From the NCBI RefSeq assembly GCF_900101595.1, contig NZ_FMYY01000010.1, positions 124,001 to 188,000 of the forward strand: DNA of 64,000 nt, written 5' to 3'. The notes beneath the pieces are model-generated. The model had not been told where the DNA came from, ran no database searches, and was given only the letters and a program-made list of their open reading frames with translations. The stretch's first letter is position 1; every line of letters starts with the position of its first letter. Positions 59,244 through 64,000 of this stretch are shown here, in pieces. This DNA is from Paenibacillus sp. cl123 (GTDB lineage: Bacteria; Bacillota; Bacilli; Paenibacillales; NBRC-103111). The position numbers and the translations under genes were made by a program.

Positions 59244-62200
59244 ATGGTAAGGAAGGGCAAGGCGATCTATGGGGTTGCATTTGCTGCAATATTGGTTGCT
59301 GCTATGGTGTGGGCGGGCGTCTTTATCGCGAACGCGGATACGGAAAAATGGACCGAGCATGCGGATACCAGCTGGTACAATGTAAACTATGTAACCTTCA
59401 CTATCGACACGCCGGCAAAACTGGCCGGTGCTGCCAAGCTTGTTAATGAAGGAAGCGTGGACGGCTTACGAAATAAAATTCTCGAGGTCGATCAGCATCT
59501 CGATCTGTCCGCTTACGAGTGGGTGCCGATCGGAACAGACCAGCATCCATTTCGCGGAACGCTGATCGGCAAGCAAAATGCCGTGTTCGAGATTCGCGGC
59601 ATGAAGCTCAGCGGTAACCTGACCTATGCGGGTCTGGTCGGTTACATGGACAACGGTACGGTAACCGGCTTCAAATTTACAAATACCGGTCAGATCGAAG
59701 TAGGCTCCTCGAATGTGACGGGCATTGTATATATCCAGCGGCCGGTCACTTCGCAAACCTATGGCACGGTCTGGGAATTCGTTCCCGTGCCGGATACGAC
59801 AGTGGCTTATGTAGGCGCGGCCGTAGGCAAAATGGTTAACAACAGTATCGTCAATAATGTAACGAACCTGATTCCTATCCAATCAGACTTCGTCGTCAAG
59901 CATATTTACGCGGGCGGTATCGTCGGCGGAGGAGAAGGCAGCATCACGGGCTCCACCAACCTTGCGCCGATAACGGTCAAAGGTCCGGATATCGAAAGCG
60001 GAGGTATCGTCGGATATGGCGAGGGCGGCGGCCTGGTCATCAAGAAAGTAAGAAATGAAGCTGCCATCCAGGTAGACAGCACCGGAGCGGCGCATGCGGC
60101 AGGGATTGTCGGTCATGCCGCCGGCAATTTGAGCATGAAGGACGAGGACACGCCGATTGCCAACACGGCGCCGGTTCAAATTGCGGGCGGCAAGAAAGCT
60201 TACGCAGCCGGTATCGTCGGACGCGCCGGAGCGGCTGTCGAGTTCTCGGACAATACGTCCAACACGGGTGCGGTTACGATTCAATCTCCGACGGCTGAAG
60301 CCTCTTATGCGGCAGCTCTCATAGGTTCGATTGATACGGAGCAAGCGAACCCGCAATATGCGGTGGCTTTCTCCAATACAGCCCCTGTAACGAACCACGG
60401 CGGTTCGAATGTGCATACGGGTGTGTTGGCGGGTCATATCAACAGCACATTCACATGGAGCAAAGCTTATACGAATAATGTGCCTGTTACCGTCAGCGGG
60501 ACAAACGGAGCCTTTACCGGAGGATTGATCGGTAAAGTGACGGGCGCTGTCACGTTCGCCGCAGCAGCGAAAAATACGGCGGCAATTACGGTAGGAGCCG
60601 GCTCGCAAAATCCGAGCGAAGCCTACACGGGCGGACTTGTCGGTTATGCCGGCAGTCGGTTGCTGCTGGATAATACGGCGAACCAGGCGTACGCCAACAG
60701 CGGAGAAATTTCAGTTAGCGGCGGTACTGGAATTTATACCGGCGGTATCGCAGGGAACAGGGCTTACGCCAGAACATCGGGCGTGGTCAGCAGCAATGTA
60801 GTCAACACTGCGAACATTCAGGTCAATGGCCAAAGCAAGATTTACACCGGCGGACTGATCGGGATCGTTCCGGAAGAGGGCGCGGACAAGACGATTTCCG
60901 GCGCTTCGTTCAATAAGAGCATTACCGTAACGGCGGCTTCATCCGAGCTTGGCAGCACGGTAAGCACCGGGGGAATCGTCGGATATTATGTGAATCATAC
61001 GGATAATAACGCAGCGATCGATCTCGGCGTATTCCAGGGCAAAATTACTTCCACTGGCGGAGGAAACGAGTCGTATACCGGAGGAATCGCCGGCTATGTG
61101 GACGGCGGTGCGATCAAGCGCGCGAGCGTTGGCAATACGGCTGCCGATTTTGCCAAGCTGATCGCGGACGGCAATGCGGGCGGCGTGGCCGGTTATCTGA
61201 ACGGCAGTCTGGATACGGCCGACGTCAAGCTGACGACTATCGTCCTGCAAACTTCGGGTGCTGTCGCTGGCGGCGTTGCCGGTAAGGCGCAAGGCTCTAT
61301 CACGAAGGCGACTGTGGGCGATCCGGCGTTTGCGGCGGATTACAGCGTAAAGCTCGATTCGCTCACCGGTAAAAGCAATGTCACGATGGGCGGTATCGTG
61401 GGGGCCAACACAAACACGTTTTTGTTAACGGAAAGCCATGTCAAAAATATCGGCTTGATTACTTCGGCCACTCAAAGCGGTTATACGCTCGGCTCCATCG
61501 CCGGCTCGCTGACAGCGGCTGCACAAGTAGGGCAGCCTGCTCAACCGGCCGTGCCCGTCCAGCCGGCAACTTCGGTGACAGCCGAGCAAATGAAAATCGA
61601 CCTGCTGGCTTCAAGCAGTCAGGTCGGGGGAGCTGTCGGTCATAACCGTTCTCCTAAGGTGTATGTAACTGTCAAGGAAACGAGTATGACCCTCCAGGGA
61701 GGACAAGCGAAGGCGGGAGGTGTCGCGGGTATCCAGGAGGTTGCCGCGGATACGATCTCGGCAGCGGATGGAGCCGGTGCGTCTGTATTCGCAATGACAG
61801 CTCAAAACCTGACCTTGACTGCGTCCGGCAATGGCGCAGCGGCAGGCGGTATTTTCGGTGAAAACCTGGGAGATACGCCGAGAGTTTCGGCTGAAGGCAT
61901 TACGGTGACATCGAGCGGACCGGACAGCCGATTGGGCGGCGTCGCGGGCATTAACCGCGGAACGCTCATGGAAAGCTATGCGACTTTGATCGGCATTACG
62001 TCCAGCGGGGCAGGCTCAGAGGCAGGCGGTATCGCAGGCCGTTCGGATGTTGCTGACGGCGGACCGGCAGCTGCCAAGATCATTCGTCCTCATGTTCATG
62101 TGGAGGAGTCGGCTCTGGTCACTTCGACAGGAGCAAGCTCCTGGATCGGCGGTGTCGTCGGTTCGGCGAAGCTGACGGAGATTGTGAATCCGCGTGTGGA

Positions 62201-64000
62201 AGCCGTTATACCTAACTATGTGTCTCTGACGGCAAATGCCGCACAGAACGGAGTCGGCGGACTTGCCGGCCGCATGGTACAAGGCAAGCTGCTGGGAGAT
62301 TCGACGCTGATCAACATCGAGAATTTGCTCATTACGACCAGCACGCAAACGACTTCCGCTTATGTGGGCGGACTAACAGCTTACCAGGATCAGACGGCCA
62401 TGGATAAGGTAACGGGCAAAGCGGTCAATCTGGCCGTGAACGGTCCTCAATCCGTTATCGGCGGGATGGCGGGCTATAACCGGAGCTCGGCTTCCGCCGT
62501 CATCTCGAACAACTATGTGGACGGTTTGAATATCAAGGCTAATGCGACGGCCGCTCAAGCGACGGTCGGCGGATTTGTCGGCGTCAACGATAAGCAGGAT
62601 ACGGACCCGGCTGCACAGCCGGCAACCGGCGTCAGCTCCATTCAAAACAGCCGGTATGTGGGCTCAGTGCAGGTAACTTCCCCATCCTCCGTCACAGGGG
62701 GCATGGTCGGAGAAAACCGCAGCCTGATCGCGAACAACAGCATTTCGGATAAAATTCCGGTTTCCTCCAAAGGAAATAGCGGCGTCATCGGCGGTCTTGC
62801 CGGCGTGAATGCCGCAACGGGCACCTTGTATTATACGTATTCGAACTCCAATCTCACGATTGAGGGCGAAGGAACGCTGGCAGGCGGCTTTGTCGGAGAT
62901 AACAAAGGCAAGGTCATTGCTTCTTATGTAGATATCGACGTAATCGGCAACGCGCATGGAACCTCGGGTTCTTCCGTGTTCCTGGGCGGTCTTGCGGGCC
63001 GCAATACAGGCGCGATCGATAGATCGCATTCGGTATCCAGGGTGACGGCGAATGGCGGTTACACCAATGTGGGCGGCCTTGTAGGCGACCACGCGAGCGG
63101 ACAGATTACGAACTCTTACACGGGTAATGTGGTAACAGCCGCAGGCGCAAATTCATTCTCCGGCGGTTTCCTCGGAAGAATTACAAGCGGTCAAGTGTCC
63201 ACCGTATATTCCGCCGCTCAAGTTCTCGCAGAAAATGGCGCTTATGCCGGAGGATTTGCCGGACGGTATGACAACGCAAGCAAGGAGCTGTTGTCCAAAG
63301 CCTTCTACGTGAAGGATGAGGCTCTTGGCATCAACAAAGATCTGCCGGATTTCGCCGAGGGTAATCACCGGTGGCTGCAGGTGCATGCACGCCTCAGCAC
63401 GCTGCTGTCTGAGACGCTGATGGACCGGGCGATGTTCCCCGGATTGTCCGGCTGGGATTTCACGAATACTTGGAAGTACGGCTCCGTGAATGCGGAATAT
63501 AAATATCCGGAGCTTCAACGCAGCGCCAATACCGGCGGTGACGGCGGAAGCGGCAATGAAGTCAACGCGAACATTGCCTGGTATATGCGCGACAAAGGCG
63601 CCTTCACTTACGATATCAAAACGGAAGCCGAGCTGGCCGGTCTGGCCGCACTGGTCAACGGTACGGTTCTTGGCGTAGACCGGTTTGATTTCGACGGGCG
63701 GACGATCCGCATCCTGAATCCGATCCATATTCAATCGAAGCAATGGGTGCCGATCGGGAAAAGCGAGGATACGCCGTTCCAGGGAACATTCGACGGCGGA
63801 CATTATCTGATCGACGGCTTGATGATCCAAGCGGATCACAGCAATTCCGGACTGTTCGGCGTGATCGGCTCGAAGTCTAAAGTGAGCAATATGGTCATGG
63901 AGCCGCTCTCCATTGCCGGGATGGGACATACCGGCGTGCTGGCCGGCTATAACCAAGGCCAAGTTGCCAATGTGAAGATCAAGGTGCTCAAGGATCTTGC
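59244..64000 (+). CDS. Giant GLUG-repeat exported protein, 3' end outside the window
   Basis: The frame opens with ATG 59244 behind AAGGCGGTG and stays open to the last base, giving at least 1585 residues. A signal or membrane helix (AIYGVAFAAILVAAMVWAGV) is followed by a GLUG-type entry domain (IDTPAKLAGAAKLVNEGSVD, HLDLSAYEWVPIGTDQHPFR). More than twenty repeats of about 40-60 residues then follow, each with a GGIVG, GGLVG or GGVAG core, a short-turn beta-solenoid pattern. A second entry domain starts near 63600 (IKTEAELAGLAALVNG, KQWVPIGKSEDTPFQG). This fold is typical of adhesins and IgA-peptidase-like surface proteins. It lies directly downstream of the SLH gene; an anchor may lie beyond the window. 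Confidence 0.85.
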   Translation, partial: MVRKGKAIYGVAFAAILVAAMVWAGVFIANADTEKWTEHADTSWYNVNYVTFTIDTPAKLAGAAKLVNEGSVDGLRNKILEVDQHLDLSAYEWVPIGTDQHPFRGTLIGKQNAVFEIRGMKLSGNLTYAGLVGYMDNGTVTGFKFTNTGQIEVGSSNVTGIVYIQRPVTSQTYGTVWEFVPVPDTTVAYVGAAVGKMVNNSIVNNVTNLIPIQSDFVVKHIYAGGIVGGGEGSITGSTNLAPITVKGPDIESGGIVGYGEGGGLVIKKVRNEAAIQVDSTGAAHAAGIVGHAAGNLSMKDEDTPIANTAPVQIAGGKKAYAAGIVGRAGAAVEFSDNTSNTGAVTIQSPTAEASYAAALIGSIDTEQANPQYAVAFSNTAPVTNHGGSNVHTGVLAGHINSTFTWSKAYTNNVPVTVSGTNGAFTGGLIGKVTGAVTFAAAAKNTAAITVGAGSQNPSEAYTGGLVGYAGSRLLLDNTANQAYANSGEISVSGGTGIYTGGIAGNRAYARTSGVVSSNVVNTANIQVNGQSKIYTGGLIGIVPEEGADKTISGASFNKSITVTAASSELGSTVSTGGIVGYYVNHTDNNAAIDLGVFQGKITSTGGGNESYTGGIAGYVDGGAIKRASVGNTAADFAKLIADGNAGGVAGYLNGSLDTADVKLTTIVLQTSGAVAGGVAGKAQGSITKATVGDPAFAADYSVKLDSLTGKSNVTMGGIVGANTNTFLLTESHVKNIGLITSATQSGYTLGSIAGSLTAAAQVGQPAQPAVPVQPATSVTAEQMKIDLLASSSQVGGAVGHNRSPKVYVTVKETSMTLQGGQAKAGGVAGIQEVAADTISAADGAGASVFAMTAQNLTLTASGNGAAAGGIFGENLGDTPRVSAEGITVTSSGPDSRLGGVAGINRGTLMESYATLIGITSSGAGSEAGGIAGRSDVADGGPAAAKIIRPHVHVEESALVTSTGASSWIGGVVGSAKLTEIVNPRVEAVIPNYVSLTANAAQNGVGGLAGRMVQGKLLGDSTLINIENLLITTSTQTTSAYVGGLTAYQDQTAMDKVTGKAVNLAVNGPQSVIGGMAGYNRSSASAVISNNYVDGLNIKANATAAQATVGGFVGVNDKQDTDPAAQPATGVSSIQNSRYVGSVQVTSPSSVTGGMVGENRSLIANNSISDKIPVSSKGNSGVIGGLAGVNAATGTLYYTYSNSNLTIEGEGTLAGGFVGDNKGKVIASYVDIDVIGNAHGTSGSSVFLGGLAGRNTGAIDRSHSVSRVTANGGYTNVGGLVGDHASGQITNSYTGNVVTAAGANSFSGGFLGRITSGQVSTVYSAAQVLAENGAYAGGFAGRYDNASKELLSKAFYVKDEALGINKDLPDFAEGNHRWLQVHARLSTLLSETLMDRAMFPGLSGWDFTNTWKYGSVNAEYKYPELQRSANTGGDGGSGNEVNANIAWYMRDKGAFTYDIKTEAELAGLAALVNGTVLGVDRFDFDGRTIRILNPIHIQSKQWVPIGKSEDTPFQGTFDGGHYLIDGLMIQADHSNSGLFGVIGSKSKVSNMVMEPLSIAGMGHTGVLAGYNQGQVANVKIKVLKDL

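Overview
The window most resembles a Paenibacillus-type Firmicute. The reasons are: CUT1 sugar ABC transporters of the LplB/YtcP type paired with a YesM/YesN-type two-component system, many stand-alone AraC regulators and glycoside hydrolases, SLH-anchored giant surface proteins, strong AGGAGG-type ribosome binding sites, frequent GTG/TTG starts, and a consensus CcpA cre site. No rRNA, tRNA or CRISPR array is visible. All calls come from reading the sequence; no database search was run.

Region 1 (1-8.5 kb) is a carbohydrate-utilisation locus. It holds the end of a sugar permease, its lipoprotein binding protein, a six-hairpin glycosidase-like enzyme and a GH43-like enzyme, all on plus. A convergent GHL6-type glycosidase on minus and a divergent AraC regulator follow, then a rhomboid protease. 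Region 2 (8.5-18 kb) carries a YdjM-like and a DedA membrane protein, a nitroreductase behind a perfect dyad, a secreted beta-helix protein with a discoidin/CBM-like module behind a cre site, and a 1752-residue SLH protein with three lamin-tail domains behind a structured leader. Region 3 (18-28 kb) has an aldo/keto reductase, a YesM/YesN pair followed by a three-gene ABC transporter, a 48-residue microprotein, a second DedA protein and a short sigma region 2-like protein.

Region 4 (28.2-45.2 kb) is the most interesting part: a divergent ten-gene locus. The plus arm encodes a signal-peptide vWA protein with one membrane anchor, a tubulin/FtsZ-superfamily protein, an 810-residue unknown protein, a six-TM vWA protein, a 211-residue beta-rich unknown, a zinc-ribbon GTPase, and a GTPase-associated (GAP1-like) protein with a membrane segment and an outside Ig-like domain. 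The minus arm encodes a 60-residue membrane microprotein, a zinc-ribbon two-TM protein and a TM protein with a long helical ectodomain. Overlapping stop/start codons tie several of these together. The predicted topology puts the vWA and Ig-like domains outside and the tubulin and GTPase inside, which suggests an envelope-sensing or membrane-remodelling NTPase machine. Its divergent promoter region shares an unusual split motif with the leader of the lamin-tail SLH gene.

Region 5 (45.2-64 kb) starts with an AT-rich gap containing a decayed IS3-type transposase remnant. It then carries three giant exported proteins in a row: a 1804-residue protein with Ig-like repeats, a 2562-residue SLH protein, and a GLUG-repeat protein whose frame is still open at the window end.
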